Positions 1 to 11,942 of a stretch of 64,000 nt of DNA are shown piece by piece. A program made the translations under genes and the position numbers. The DNA comes from Plasmopara viticola (taxonomy: Eukaryota > Oomycota > Peronosporomycetes > Peronosporales > Peronosporaceae): contig MBPM02000010.1 in assembly GCA_001695595.3 (NCBI GenBank), forward strand, positions 868,001 to 932,000. Direction: 5' to 3'. The notes beneath the pieces were generated by a model. It saw only the letters and a list, made by a program, of their open reading frames with translations, searched no databases and was not told the origin of the DNA. How positions within the stretch are numbered: position 1 is the first letter of the stretch; every line of letters starts with the position of its first letter.

Positions 1-360
1 CGAATCCAATTCGTATAGATAGAAAAACATATTGCCTTTTAGAATGACGCAACGATCAACGCCATCGCCAACAAAGCTGCCGCTATCTTCTGTAACGAAA
101 GTTTATATCTAAATTGCTTAATGCTAGCGAATACACTCTGGCCATGTACGCTTGTATTCCGAGGTGGGGCCATTACTTTTGGTAATACAATCTTCCAAAC
201 AATTCTCTTCAGGCATTGTGTCAACAGACAGTAAACTACTCATGCTCCAAGTTGATTTCGAATTATTCAAACAAGCAATTTTCTTGACTCGCAAAAGGTA
301 ACTGTCGAAAAATCCAACAATGTCTGGATTGATGTTGTTCTTCTCTTAAGAGGCAAGGTG
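1..360 (-). repeat. Decayed repeat, inverted relative of 28,255-28,480
   Basis: Read on the minus strand this stretch matches the plus strand around 28,260-28,480 over roughly 230 bp at perhaps 70-80% identity by eye. The clearest shared blocks are the ones encoding MAPPRNTSVHGQS here and MAPPRDTSVHGKS there. It runs off the left edge, so its true extent is unknown. A short minus-strand reading frame (39-224) crosses it, but I recognise no protein family. It could be a fragment of an old transposon or of a duplicated gene. Confidence 0.55.
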
Positions 361-2780
361 GATTTATTCCTCGCATTTCATTTTTTGCACCTTTCAAGAT
401 CCCGCCTGCTAGCAATCTGCTTCGTCTTGGTTTCACCGAGTCCGAAATCAGCTCGTTTCTCTCGTAATGTTTTCTGAAATCTTCGGTAGCTGCCTTTATG
501 TCAAACTTTGCCAGATCGAATTTCAATCACACGCGTATGTTGTCAGCATCAGGTAGATTCTAATCCGAGGCTTGAAATCAGCGTGACCAAAAAGGAAGAA
601 CACACAATTTTCTTCATCAATCGAATCATTCGCTCACGTTCATTATTTTCTTCCCACATATCTGTATAAAAAGAAAAACATTTTATCTACTGAGCTTCGG
701 ACTCGTCAGTATAATTTTAACATTTGTAGCGAGTAGATGGCTAACCAGATGTATGCCTCCCACCGCAAGCGCGAATATACTTTTGGCTAAGCTTGACTTT
801 GAGTTGATCTTTTCGGGCTTAAACCTGCATTGTATCTGGTTTCTTTTGCATCAAACCTTACTGCATGGTATCGTCTCTTTTGCTCAAGAAGTTTCACTCC
901 ATTCGCTTCGTAATACTTAATCTCATTTCAGCATTTTTGGTCGGTATTCCTATAAAAATAGTTTCGTAATCGCAAATGTACTCTGAAGATTGACAGCAGT
1001 GTTTCTGAATCTGTTACTCCAGAGTTGTTACTAGGCAATCAAGTGGTTTTGGGCGACCTCATCGCTCTTATTTATCGAAGTGATATAAAATTATTCAATT
1101 CCGTGTTCTTGAGACTGAGTCACTTCGTGTAAGAGCTTCATGAATTTCAGATGTATGCCTCAGCTCATCCATGTGCTCCCAATGGTATTTATTTACTTTC
1201 ATCCTGAGATCATGCCGGACACCATATTTGTTGTATTGTATAAATATATACAAAACTTTAGACTACCCAATCAATAGAATCGACCCTTAATGCGACGACA
1301 AGTCATATAAGGTGCCATTTTTGCGCCACTCACACTTTCGCCCCAGCTCTTGTAATGGGGTTGCTTCTGGTCCGCTTGCTGTAGCAATACTGATTAGATA
1401 TTTTCTTGTGGTCGGGCGCCAGATATTTTTCGATTAACCAACAAAAACTCTCGAGGCAGATTTGTTTCAATCCCACAACGATTTCCAAAAAGCAAAGCAA
1501 CTGAGTATCAATTGATGCGTTTACAATGTTTCTCCGTGTGGCGCATGCAAAGTCGCATTTATGGCCGATTCGTAAGCCTTTACTAGCTCCTTGTAATTCT
1601 AACGTTCACGGTAATGCGCGTTGTCTGTGTGTTACTGCGCGTGTGATACATGGACACGCTAGCCATGTACAACCTTGACAGCTTGCACATGGCTTAATCT
1701 GAATACTTTGTACGTCTAAATTGACAAATTTGTGGTATTATATACAGAGCAAGATACAAAAAATGTCAAAGCTTAGAAAATCTTAACCACTTAGATGAGG
1801 TTACATTTATAATTATTGTGATACTAATATTGGAAGAAAGCATGATGTTTGTCGGAGGCAAATCTATTCACCCGGCAACTGATCAAGCTCTACAAGGTCG
1901 ATGTTGCGAAAGAGTTTTGACTCTATAGCGAGTACATCGTCAATATCCAATATCAAAAAGTGACGACGACGATTCGCTTCTGAAGACATTCAAAGTGCAA
2001 AATTCTGGTATTGTTGCGCTTCTGTTGGGGCGTCTTTACAAAAGAGTCGGATAATAACATTTAATGCAATGGGCAAAACGGTCAAGCACAAATTACATGA
2101 CGCATTCGATACAAAATAATTTGAAACGGACTAAGTAAGCAAAAGCGGCTGCAAAGTAACAAAAACGAACTGACGTCCGAAGAAGAGAAGAAGTGCATCA
2201 GTTTCAGAGAGTGAAATTCGTCCCTGACGAAGTTGCTTAGGTACTCACCGAAAAATATGATAAAGTATTTCTATCTCGGTCCGACCTAGATGAGCCGAGC
2301 GATATGATAGCTTAAAGTTCGTGTTAAATTACGTCAAGCTGTAGTTAAACATGCTTATTCACTATGGCAAGTGTTGTTCTCACTCCCAAAGAAGGTGCTA
2401 GCTATATTGGACTTCACTCGAGAAAATTTAAGAATGTTAGGTCTCTGAGGTCGCAAACATTCCAGTTTGATAGCACGATCGTGAACGTGATCAAATGATA
2501 TCTCGTGTTCTTGAGTGTATTGCTTGGAAAGCGGCCTAGTATGCCACTATGACGCATATAAATAGACAGCCAGGATAGGATCATGTAATTAAAGCAATGC
2601 CTCCAGTCAAATTTTATCAAAGCTTGTTAAGACATAAATAGCTAAGTCAGTAATGAGTTGTAGCAATTCTGCATTGAATGCTTTAGTAACAAGATACTTC
2701 TCTCCCTTCAATAACATTTCTCTTAACAATAGTTTTCATTTTGACGCAATGAATACATATCTTATTCTTACTCCAGATAA
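361..2780. other. No gene recognised; AT-rich decayed sequence
   Basis: Reading frames are short (the longest is about 70-90 codons) and show no recognisable domain. No tRNA-like or rRNA-like segment was seen. Probably old repeat-derived intergenic DNA. Confidence 0.5.
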
Positions 2781-2789
2781 TTGATACTT

Positions 2790-4110
2790 GCAGCTTGGCG
2801 GTATTGGAACGGTATGTGCTTTAAGCATGATTGGCAATCTCGACATTGATTTGTTGTTTCTTAGCGGATCACCCACTTATTTTTCCTTTTTGATGACAAC
2901 ACCTCGTACTGCTCTTCCTAACAAAGTGCTCTAATTGGATTGAACTGGTTCTTTATCGACGATTACATCACTTGCACCAGCAACCTACAATGGAAGTATT
3001 GCTGATCATAGTTCATGAATACTGATGTTTTGTCCTGCTATCTATTGTAATTCATCTGCAATTCATGGTTCTACTGCGAGAGATACTGCAACCAATCAAA
3101 CATATCACTCCTGGTCAAATACGTTATCAGCGCCTACCGCCGCTGGTATGAATTCCAAAGATGTTCCACCGATATTCGAAGCTGTAACATATCATCCATT
3201 TCGAATGATGAATAATAACTATTAAAAGCTTACCATTAACTCAGGCGGTGATGTAACAGATGTAAATAACAACTATGCTTATGAATTGTACGTAATTGGA
3301 CATTCGACTACTGATAATTTAGGATTCGAAGCAATTGGATATTGCCTCGCCATGTTTATGATGGGATTAGCAGAAGAACTTAATTATTACGCATATATAC
3401 CGCAGGTCGGAATCTGAATACGTTTTCTCTTATCCTACAAAATCTGTCAATGTTGCAACTATTTACCTGTGGATTGAAAAAGGTTCCATCAATTTGTCTC
3501 AGATGCATATGCGTCTATGCCAAACGTAGACTTTTGTAGCAGTATTTCTGCTAATTTGGACATGCTTTTATGGTTACAACAAATAGTTTAATAATAGTTC
3601 GAAATTTACACCAACGAGAAAACTTACCATCTATGTCAATACAGGTTTTGTGGATCAATGATACAAAACGCGCTGCGTATTACAAATTCTTACTTAGCAA
3701 ATATATTGCGAATCCGATTTCGAATGCTTATCTTGGGATACATGGTTAGGTAATGTTGGCAATACAAATTTTCGACTCCGATCAAATAATACAACGAATA
3801 TGTATTTAACTACAATTGAGCGTCTCAGAGCGACAACTCTTGCAGCTCCGCTTTATGTATCACGTGCAACAAATTATACTTCTGCTTATATTGCACGGAA
3901 CAATATACATATGGGTCGATTTTTTTTGGGCGGACGTCTGGTAAACATAAGCATTGCTGCGCTCTCTAATGACGATGTCTAAGCTCAAAACAACGTCTAT
4001 ACATGATCGAATGGACAATCGGAAGGGAATTTTGATCAAAAGAAATTGACAGTGAGAGACAAATGCCGAGTGGCAATAAAAATAAGAATCAACTCTATAA
4101 GACTGGAATT
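2790..4110 (+). pseudogene. Frame-hopping coding trace, Asn/Tyr/Thr-rich, family unknown
   Basis: Several adjacent plus-strand frames read like protein separated by single stops and frame changes. Segments around 3,025-3,225 (ending in FRMMNNNY), 3,226-3,420 (TINSGGDVTDVNNNYAYELY) and 3,800-3,982 (YTSAYIARNNIHMGRFF) are rich in Asn, Tyr and Thr. That composition suits a beta-rich structural or surface protein. I cannot assign a family. The trace could be a decayed gene, a transposon protein or an old viral insertion, and the coding interpretation itself is tentative. Confidence 0.3.
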
Positions 4111-5188
4111 GACTTAATTGCTCAAGATGTTGCTTAAGTATGCGAAGTGTCATTGACATTTGATGAAACTGTTGATTTAAAAGTGAAAAAGAAGGCGACA
4201 TTAAAGAGCAACAATTAGCCTTTTCTTGTTTCTGAATTTTTGCTGCCGTAATCAAACAATTGATTTTTCGTAACAAAAAACTTAAATCAAGTACTAAACA
4301 GAGATTTTCACTAAATCAGCCTATTAGCTCAATTTTGCGCTAATCTATCGTGACTTTTGACATTTTATGCCTTTTTGGCGCCTAAGAAGCATTGTCTTTA
4401 AGCAAACTTTGCCGTTTTGTTACTCGAGTGTTCCTCTAATTTCATGTTTGATAGTTCTGTAGAAATTCTTCCAAATAGTCTATTGAAACTCCGATGTTAC
4501 ACTAGAAGTTTTTTTATCATTTAACTATGCTCTTTTACGCCATCATTTAACTTGTGTAATTTCTGCTCTCCTTTTACCTCTTCGTCGTCGCAGCTCTGTT
4601 AATCATTCAATTGTAAAAAATAGTTGCCGAGTGAGTGAAAGTTTTTCTTCAGCTTGCTCAGCAGCACTTTTAGCAGCTCGTTTGTTGCTGGGACATTAGA
4701 TAGGCAAGTTTCCTGTTCATTTTCGCTTCAGAAGTTGATCGGATTCTCACATGACCAATCAACAAATTTAGTAGCCATATCTTGACGTCGTCAAGTCAAA
4801 TGATCTTTTTCAAACTCTGTTAGTTGTAAAATGCTTCTACCGTGGTCGTCAAACGCCTCTCTTATAATCGTTTTTATTATTTGCTCGAGTGCTGACTATC
4901 TTTAGGCGACGTCATCAACTCCGCTGTAAAAATCTTCGAGTAAATATTAATGTGTGGCGGGCTGGTTTATAATAAAGTCTGTGTCAGTCGATGTTGGGGC
5001 TTGAGTATTTTCTTATTACTGGCTTTGGAAGTCCACATTGTTTTTCCATTTGATAATTCTAGGAGGGCCATAACGACACTACAGTAGTTCCTTTGTGACT
5101 TGATCAAGTTTATACTTACGTGTCTTGGCCATTACTCGCTGCACCAAAATAAATCGCGAATCTGCCCTAGCCTCGTCCAAATTCTCGT
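4111..5188. other. No gene recognised
   Basis: Short frames only. Nothing supports a gene, RNA or known mobile element here. Confidence 0.45.
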
Positions 5189-6461
5189 TTAAGATAAAAA
5201 AGCCTGTAACTTCCCTAAACAAACTCGCTCTTCGCCGTTGTATCGTATTAGCAACCGTATGGTTTTTGCTTGATCTGATTTTCGGATACCAGGACACACT
5301 TGAATCGGTCGTGTGTATAAAAAATATATAATATAATTGCTTATTGCAATTGTTCCAGCTGATGAATTAGCACTAAACTCTATAGTACCCATTGCCGTAT
5401 CAATGCTTGCGACGACTCCACGATACTCGTGGGAATAGAGTGCTGAACCGCAGTTACAGATGGAAGTACAAGACACGATGACACTCTTACTGGCTGGCTT
5501 ATCTTCACTTGGAAGACAACAACCAAAATGTACGGCCACGAATAAATACAGCGACTCCCATTGACGTAAAGACAACAAATTAGCCGATGTCATGTCATCA
5601 ATACCATTATGAACTCCCGATTTTGACATCCCTTGCACGAACAAATCGCATCCGAAACTCTTGGGATTGCTCCAAATCGGGAATGTTTGCAACTGTGATG
5701 GGTGAATTTTAGTTGTGGCAAGCGCTGAAGTTGTGGATGGAACTGTTGGGAATGGACAACAGATGCGGATTGGTCGCGTCCGACGTTGAAGCCCCTGCCG
5801 TTTGGATTGCATACAATGGGTTGCACGATCAAACGCTTTAAATAAGCAATATTGTTATTTATCCAGTGAAGAAAGCGCCTGGAGAAACAGAAAGTCTGTT
5901 CGCAATTTGCTCAAAGTGGCAGTAGTTTTCTTCGGAGTCAACGCATGGTCAGCGCTTGGAGTAAGCGAATATGTTAGGGTTATGAGACTAGGAGATAAAT
6001 GATAGAGGGTGCTTTCAAATCCGATATTTGAAGTACCGTTGACATCGGCTGTAATCGTAGTCGTGACCGCGGATGCAGATTGAGCGGGGCCGCACGCCGA
6101 GGCAACTGATGTTGCGCCACCACTAAAGCTGCAAAGTACTGGGCGCGTATTTCTAAATGTCAAGGTAATGTTCGAAATGGCAACAATAGCATGCGCGACA
6201 ACGCCGGCAGTACCTGTTGAAATCGAAGAAGTAGATAAATGTTGTAATTGAGGTTGATAAAATCGCTCGCGCTCTTCTGCGTTGATTTTTTCGGAAATAA
6301 TCAGAGATATTTCGCGATTTGAGGTAAACCCGATAGTTTGCGACGTAGAAAGGCGAACCAGCAGCAACAGCACACACAGCAGTAAAAAGGCTCAAAGCCT
6401 TGATTTCGATTGAGACCTTGCACTTCCTTCCACAACATCGAATGCAAAGTTCGAGCTTCAA
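5189..6461 (-). pseudogene. Possible decayed secreted-protein gene
   Basis: On the minus strand, one frame beginning at 6,461 carries a hydrophobic stretch (KALSLFTAVCAVAAG) that looks like a signal-peptide core. An overlapping frame continues for 172 codons (6,373-5,855) with a Ser/Thr-rich product and an EERER acidic/basic patch. A further 207-codon frame follows (5,812-5,189). The signal-like segment has no ATG directly before it and the parts lie in different frames. This is therefore either a broken gene or one with introns I cannot place. No RXLR motif is seen and no family is recognised. Confidence 0.3.
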
Positions 6462-6479
6462 TGATGAAGAGCGGTAAAA

Positions 6480-7415
6480 AGCGAATGTGCGTCGACCCTT
6501 ATATTTGGAAAAATCTTATCCGATAAAACTCACCAACATTTTTAGCAGCGATGATACACGACAAAGTTATCAAGTCATCGAGCGACCGTGCTGCCCGGCC
6601 AATCCCTTGGCTCGTTGGGGTGGAATAGTCCTCTAATACATATTTGCTCGTTGAGCCATGCTTGACATAGATGTTATAATCTGTTTTTGTCAGATTCTTG
6701 AATTTGAATTCATATTTTCATGAACTTGATCAATCTGAACCGTGGTTCCGTCAATAACAATTTGAACACTAACGCTTGTAGCTTGAATACTATCTCTTCC
6801 CAACCGACACATGTGGCTTAGGAAAAGACTATTGAAAGATGGATATTTTTGAATACGGGCAACTAGTTATGACGGACGTAGGCTGTCGCGAAATTGAGTT
6901 ATGTCATAACTATGTATCGTAGTAATATACTCAGAGCCACGCAGTAAATGTCGAGTATATCGACGCACAACATCCACAGCCAATTCAAAACAACGATAAA
7001 TACTCTTCATCAACAGCTTGTTACTAAATTTAAAAGTAATACTTGAGTCGAGAAAGGATTTGGATGACTTTTATCGCCAAAAATACTTTTTTGGATAAAA
7101 TTTGCATGGTGTACCCAAGTGTCATTGAGTCGATTGGCTATTAATCACCTCTCCCACGTTACTATCAAGTAATTGTTATAATGCTGTAATCAATATCTGT
7201 TTATAGAGGTAAAGCAATTCGACACAAGTGCGACAAAAATCCTGCATGAGAGGGAGGAGGGTTTCTTGAAGCTCTTGTTATCCGAATATGTATTTTGGAA
7301 ACCCCTGTTTCGGTCGTAGAATATAACCTGAACGCTCGGTACTCATGTGGCAAATTTCGCAGCGTGGAGGTTCATCTCGAATTATTTAGTTTTGAAAGAG
7401 TCTGATGCTTCTCTC
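6480..7415. other. No gene recognised
   Basis: AT-rich sequence with no frame longer than about 70 codons and no recognisable repeat boundary before the LINE-derived insertion at 7,416. Confidence 0.45.
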
Positions 7416-7736
7416 GTATTGTATTGTATTACGTTATCGCGTTGCCAAGTTATGCACATGCTAGGCTCAGTCTGGCTAGTCCACGGCATAGAGTGGTGTC
7501 CGCATACGTCGAGTCTCGTTCGGCGGGCAGTGCAGCCAGCACCGAGGTCGTGAGGGTCTTCCATTACTTTGTTTAGCTCTGACTTGGTAAGAGCCCAGGT
7601 GGCGCTCTGGTGCTGGAGACCGTCGCGTTGAGGGTGAGACTCGTTAGAGACCTGCAGATGCCCGAGAGCACCTGCCCGAAGCGCGCGAGCATTTAGCCCC
7701 CGCGCTTGGAAGGAGTTCGTCACCCCAACCTTTTCC
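7416..7736 (-). mobile_element. Short internally deleted LINE derivative, copy 1
   Basis: Read on the minus strand this about 320-bp unit joins the 5' end of the LINE found at 61,013 (starting at CGGAAAAGGTTGGGGTGACG) to a short WALTKSEL segment and then to the last about 120 bp of the same LINE (LPAERDSTYADTTLCRGLA). It ends in a repeated AATAC tail, which appears on the plus strand as GTATTGTATTGTATT at 7,416. The two internal junctions are the same as in the copy at 21,068-21,376. It behaves like a non-autonomous element that relied on the parent LINE for movement. No clear target duplication was identified at this copy. Confidence 0.8.
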
Positions 7737-7754
7737 GTAAATATTTTTAGTTCG

Positions 7755-7774
7755 AAATAATAATAATAATAATT
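7755..7774. repeat. AAT microsatellite
   Basis: A short run of about six AAT/ATA units lies directly beside the LINE-derived insertion. No function is implied. Confidence 0.8.
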
Positions 7775-7861
7775 TAGTACTAGTGGTGGTAGTAGATTTC
7801 GAAAAAAAATAGACTTGGTGAAAACATTATAGACTGTGAGATCACGACGCATCGACTTCAA

Positions 7862-8690
7862 AGGCTATCGATCACTAGATTTATCACGGTACGAAGATCG
7901 ACAACGGCGGTTGCATTTTCACCAGTTGGAAGAGCTTGGTTTGCAGGGATTAACAAGATTCGGCGCTGGTCGAAGGTGACATTGACAGCAGCTCCAGCAG
8001 CGTCGTGTCGAAATATTCTACTCGCTGTTGGTCTATCCATTGGAGTCGGACGGGTCGTACTGTCATATAGAGCATAATGAATCTGAGTGCCATGAGCACT
8101 AATTTTCAGTAGCAACACATACTGGATCCCAGCATAACCGAACCACCATCTGGCAGCATCTGTCAGACTTGCCCAAGATTGAGATCTCCCAACCTCCACT
8201 GCCAGTGTCACCCAATCAGCGATGGTGCGAGGTGCCGGTGGCGGTGTTTGGTGGGGCGTAGATCCTTCGGATTGAATGTCGCATCGGCCTCCTTGTTCGG
8301 GTTGGCAGCTCTTCTCGCAGTCATCGAGCCACCACCTGCAACCTCGCGTCCATTTTCCGGTGCAGCTCGGAACTCGCGCGTAAATTCTACCGCAGTACTT
8401 TCATGCACTTTAGTTGGAAGATCGACAATCGAATTACGCCCATTTTTGAGGTCAAGAAATCGAAGCGCAATCCGCAGTCCTTCACCATCCCCGACGTACT
8501 CATTGAAGGCATGTACAGAAACCCTGTCACAAACGACGTATGGGTCGACTTCGTCGTCTTTGTCGAAATAACTCGCGTTTACATCGAGCTTCAGCGCATT
8601 CATGACGCCGCGAATTTCAGCGACGGTTTTAAAGGCGTCATGTTTACTGCGACAATCACGTCGTGTATTGCGCTGGAAGAACAATGTAGA
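7862..8690 (-). pseudogene. Degenerate, inverted copy of the nuclease-like module ORF
   Basis: The minus strand encodes the same protein as the intact copies at 9,202 and 12,526, in head-to-head orientation to the first. The C-terminal half (8,211-7,862) is still readable, including LAVEVGRSQSWASLTDAARW. The N-terminal half (8,684-8,208) is in another frame, so a frameshift near 8,210 separates them. The 5' end also differs from the intact copies. The gene is almost certainly dead. Between this copy and the next one at 8,790 lies only a short inverted leader. Confidence 0.8.
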
Positions 8691-8789
8691 TCTTAATCGC
8701 TGTGTGCGCTCATTTTTCTCTATCTTGCCGAAATGGGAGAAGCAGCCGAGGAAAAAAATGGTTTTCTTCTTCCACTTGATGTTTTTGAG

Positions 8790-8965
8790 CTTACACTTCG
8801 AGACAGGTCATGGGCTTGCCAGTTGTCTCCGTTGCGTAGTTTGTAATGTGTGCAATCCAGCCGTACATGCACCTAACGTATTGGACCGCGACAATCGCCA
8901 TCGTGTGCTTCGACGCAGACGTCTATGCTGCTTTTGATGAAAGCAAGACAAGAGTGATGAAGCAA
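8790..8965 (+). pseudogene. Macro-domain C-terminal tail fragment, copy 1
   Basis: This segment matches the 3' part of the macro-domain frame at 14,979-15,555. It starts at about the ISTG motif and runs through the motif that reads FDADVYA in the best copy. Frames are shifted compared with the copy at 11,943. It sits directly upstream of the intact nuclease-like ORF at 9,202, an order repeated at 11,943/12,526 and 21,567/22,100. Confidence 0.6.
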
Positions 8966-9201
8966 AATTTTTCTTCCTCTTCGATATCGCTCTTGACTTG
9001 TTCGTGCAGATGTCAATCCCCGTCGCAGCTGCGCGCATTCTGTTTTCTCGTGTTGAGCGAACCGGTTTCCTTGGTTCCCTTTCTCAATTGGGAAAAGAAA
9101 CAACGGATTAAAAAGTGAGCGCCTACTGCGACGGAGATTCGTATAGTTCTTCCAGCGCAAGATACGACGTGGTACGGCCAAGAACAACTGCCGCAGCAAG
9201 C

Positions 9202-9990
9202 ATGACGCCTTTTAAAACCGCGAAAGAAATTCGCGGCGTCATGAATGCGCTGAAGCTCGATGAAGTAGCGAGTTATTTCGACAAAGACGACGAAGTCGAC
9301 CCATACATCGTTTGTGACAGAGTTTCTGTGCATGCCTTCAATGAGTACGTCGGGGATGGTGAAGGACTGCGGATCGCGCTTCGTTTTCTCGACCTCAACA
9401 ATGGGCGTATCTCGATTGTCGACCTTCCAACCAAAGTGCATGAGAGTATCACAGAAGAATTTAAGTTTGAGTTCCTGGCTGCATCGGGAAATAGACGCGC
9501 GGTTGCAAAGGGTGGATCGATGACTGCGAGAAGAGCTGCCAACTTGAACAAGGAGGCCGATGCGACATTTGGTCCAAAGGGATCTACGCCTTTCCGAACA
9601 CCGCCACTGGCACCTCGTACCATTGCTGATTGGGTGACACTGGCAGTGGAGGTTGGGAGATCTCAATCTTGGCCAAGTCTGACAGATGCTGCCAGATGGT
9701 GGTTCGATTATGCTGGGATCCAGTATGTGTTGCTACTGAAAATCAGTGCCCTAGGGACTCACATTCGATATGCTCTCTATGATAGTACGACCCGTCCGAC
9801 TCCAATGGATAGAGCAACAGCGAGTGGAAGATTTCGACACATTGCTGCTGGAGCTGCTGTCAATGTCACCTTCGACATGCGCCGAATCTTGTCAATTCCT
9901 GCGAACCAAGCTCTACCGACTGGTGTAAATGCAATCGCCGTTGTCGATCTACGTACCGTGATGAATCAAGTGACTCGTAGCCTTCGATAG
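9202..9990 (+). CDS. Module ORF with PD-(D/E)XK-like C-terminal domain, copy A (intact)
   Basis: The open frame extends upstream to 9,115 but without an ATG there. The first ATG is at 9,202 and gives 262 aa. The N-terminal half (EIRGVMNALKLDEVASYF, then EYVGDGEGLRIALRFL) has no recognised fold. The C-terminal half contains LAVEVGRSQSWPSLTDAARW followed by a hydrophobic strand ending LLLKIS. That layout (Glu in a strand, a Ser/Gln turn, a helix with Asp and two Trp, then a strand) resembles the restriction-endonuclease-like domains of many fungal and oomycete hypothetical and Crinkler-type proteins. This assignment is inference. No signal peptide is seen. A paralogue of the same length lies 3,324 bp downstream, and the middle third is the most divergent part. 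It could be a transposon-encoded or a stand-alone effector-like protein. Expression is unknown. Confidence 0.6.
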   Translation: MTPFKTAKEIRGVMNALKLDEVASYFDKDDEVDPYIVCDRVSVHAFNEYVGDGEGLRIALRFLDLNNGRISIVDLPTKVHESITEEFKFEFLAASGNRRAVAKGGSMTARRAANLNKEADATFGPKGSTPFRTPPLAPRTIADWVTLAVEVGRSQSWPSLTDAARWWFDYAGIQYVLLLKISALGTHIRYALYDSTTRPTPMDRATASGRFRHIAAGAAVNVTFDMRRILSIPANQALPTGVNAIAVVDLRTVMNQVTRSLR

Positions 9991-10862
9991 AAAACGCGTC
10001 GTGATTTTACCGTTTATAATATACTGAGCTACCCGTTATATGACTATATCGCTTCGACTGACCTTGGCACACGAATTTGTTTGCCTTGAAGCGAAATCAT
10101 TATGCATTATACACTTGACCATAAAGAGCAGTTGTGATACAACGAATGTGACGCAACGTGCATTGCATCGATGTGTTACTACTTTTGCTGAGTCTCGTTG
10201 GGATGCACCTCCGTCAATATGTCATTTGTATAGACTGAAGTTATCTTCCACTATTGATACCTCCTCGACAATATCATAATAATGGATCACTTGGAGAGTC
10301 CTCAAAAGTGACACCACATCTAATGACAATAGACGAAAATTCTAAGGCTAGTGAGGTCACTTGGTGATGATGTGCTGCGTTGAACTAAGGGTAAATGGAT
10401 TGCTGGTCGATCGAGTCCACAAGTCGAAGATTCAAAATGGCTTTTTAGGTGACGTCACACGTAACACTGAGGATGGATGCGCATGTACGCTTAGTAGCTT
10501 CGTCTGCTTGTTTGTGCAATGTCCGACCGCAATCCTTGCGAGGCGAAACGACTCAATCGCGTGCTTAGTGTCCAGTGTTTCAATTTTTCACAGACGCTCA
10601 TTTGCAATCTGGACTCGCCCCAGTAGCTCGAGCACCTTGTAAATACCTCGAGCTGACGTCTGACATCCCAGATGTGATATCAATTGATGCGCTTTTCCAA
10701 AGGCTCACAATCACGGTCAATGTGATTCCTGTGATCGTAACGCTCCTCCAATTTGCTCTCTAGTGGTAGCACTTTTCCTTTTACAAGATCAAAGCCATTT
10801 TAGTGAGGGTAATTTCTTCCTGAACGGAGACCATTAAATGGCGATAGCTTCATCGAGGAGCA
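9991..10862 (+). repeat. Forward arm A of long inverted repeat
   Basis: Starting just after the module ORF, this about 870-bp segment is inverted at 11,100-11,942 (roughly 88% identity by eye over the well-aligned part) and repeated directly at 13,315-14,320. It contains one TGACGTCA palindrome at 10,450-10,457. Short frames in it are inconsistent between copies, so I do not call a gene, although the opposite-strand frame at 11,685-11,485 looks coding-like. Confidence 0.8.
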
Positions 10863-11099
10863 AGACAAGGGTGATAATCGAGTTTAATGCAGAGAATCTG
10901 CGCGTGACACCTCCGCTTTGTAATATGTTAGTCATTGCAAAGGAACGTTTTGTTGGCTACTGAGTGTCGTACACGTTGCATGCCTAAGTTGGGTCAATCT
11001 TTGTTATGCGAGCTCGACCATAGTACCTTAGCGACTATTTGAATTAAGTACTACAGACCATTTGTGCTAAATTTGCTAGTAGTATACTACTTTACGTTC
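10863..11099. repeat. Spacer between inverted arms, copy A
   Basis: This about 240-bp segment opens with the macro-tail remnant CAAGACAAGGGTGATAATCG and continues with a block shared with 20,007-20,214 and 26,930-27,144. It separates arm A from its inverted partner and forms the loop if the arms pair. No gene. Confidence 0.7.
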
Positions 11100-11942
11100 T
11101 CTCCTAAACATCAAAGGCCTTGCGGGTAATATCATGAAATCTGCGGACGTTTGCAAGATCATTGCAGACTTTCCTAAGCACTTGAAAATAGAGTGACTCT
11201 TTCTTGATGAAGCTATTGCCTTTTCAATGGTCTCCGTACAGGAAGAAGTTACCCTCCCTAACATGGCTTTGATCTTGTTAGAAGGGGAGATGCTACAACT
11301 CGAGAGGAGCGTTAAAACCACAGACATCACATTAAATGAAACGTTAGGTTTGAAAAACCTGGACACGCTGACCTTGCCTGTGAGCTCGATTTGAACATTG
11401 GTAACAAGAACGTTTCAATTGATATCACATTTGGGGGGACAGACGCCAGCTCGGGGTATTCACATCCATAGAGTTACCGTGACGTCACCCAAAAAGCCTT
11501 ATTGGATCTTCGACTTGTGGACTCGATCGACCAGCAATCCATTTGCCCTTAGTACAATGTAGCACATCATCGCCAAGTGACTTCGCTGGCCTTAGTATTT
11601 TTTCGTCGATTGTCATTAGATACGGTGTCACTGTTGATGACTCTTCAAGTGTCACATTAGTATGATGTTGTCGAGGAGGTATCAAAAGTGGAATGTATCT
11701 ATACTCTATGCAAATGGCTTAATGACGCCTCTTGTACAAGTTATAGACAATTATACTAGATAATTAGGATTGGTAGTGAAATTAATTAAACATTGAAAAA
11801 GTTGGAGATGCATCCCAACGTAACTCAGCAAAAGTAGTATCAGATCAATGCAATGCACGTTCGTTGTATCACAACTGATGAAATTTGGAGGTCGTCCAAA
11901 GGGACGTGGTCATATAAGGGGTAGCTTAAACGGTAAGATCAC
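11100..11942 (-). repeat. Reverse arm A' of long inverted repeat
   Basis: Reverse complement of 9,991-10,862, and directly repeated at 20,215-21,566 and 27,145-28,095. It lacks an internal segment of about 150 bp that the other reverse arms keep, between the TGACGTCA site at 11,479 and the block equivalent to 10,650. The opposite-strand frame 11,685-11,485 (LMTIDEKILRPAKSLGDDVL) is open but has no recognised family. Confidence 0.8.

Noticed and set aside
9273..9623. Minus-strand frame of 116 codons opposite the module ORF (also at 12,597-12,947)
   Set aside because: It lies antisense to the intact plus-strand ORF and its apparent conservation follows from the conserved coding strand.
7862..9990. 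Head-to-head module ORFs as the two genes of a single transposon with terminal inverted repeats
   Set aside because: The inverted copy is degenerate and its outer side is cut by the LINE derivative, with no matching arm found beyond it. The other units have a single ORF.
10361..10763. Frames of 60-93 codons in the forward arm
   Set aside because: They break at different places in the other arm copies and match no family, so they are not called genes.
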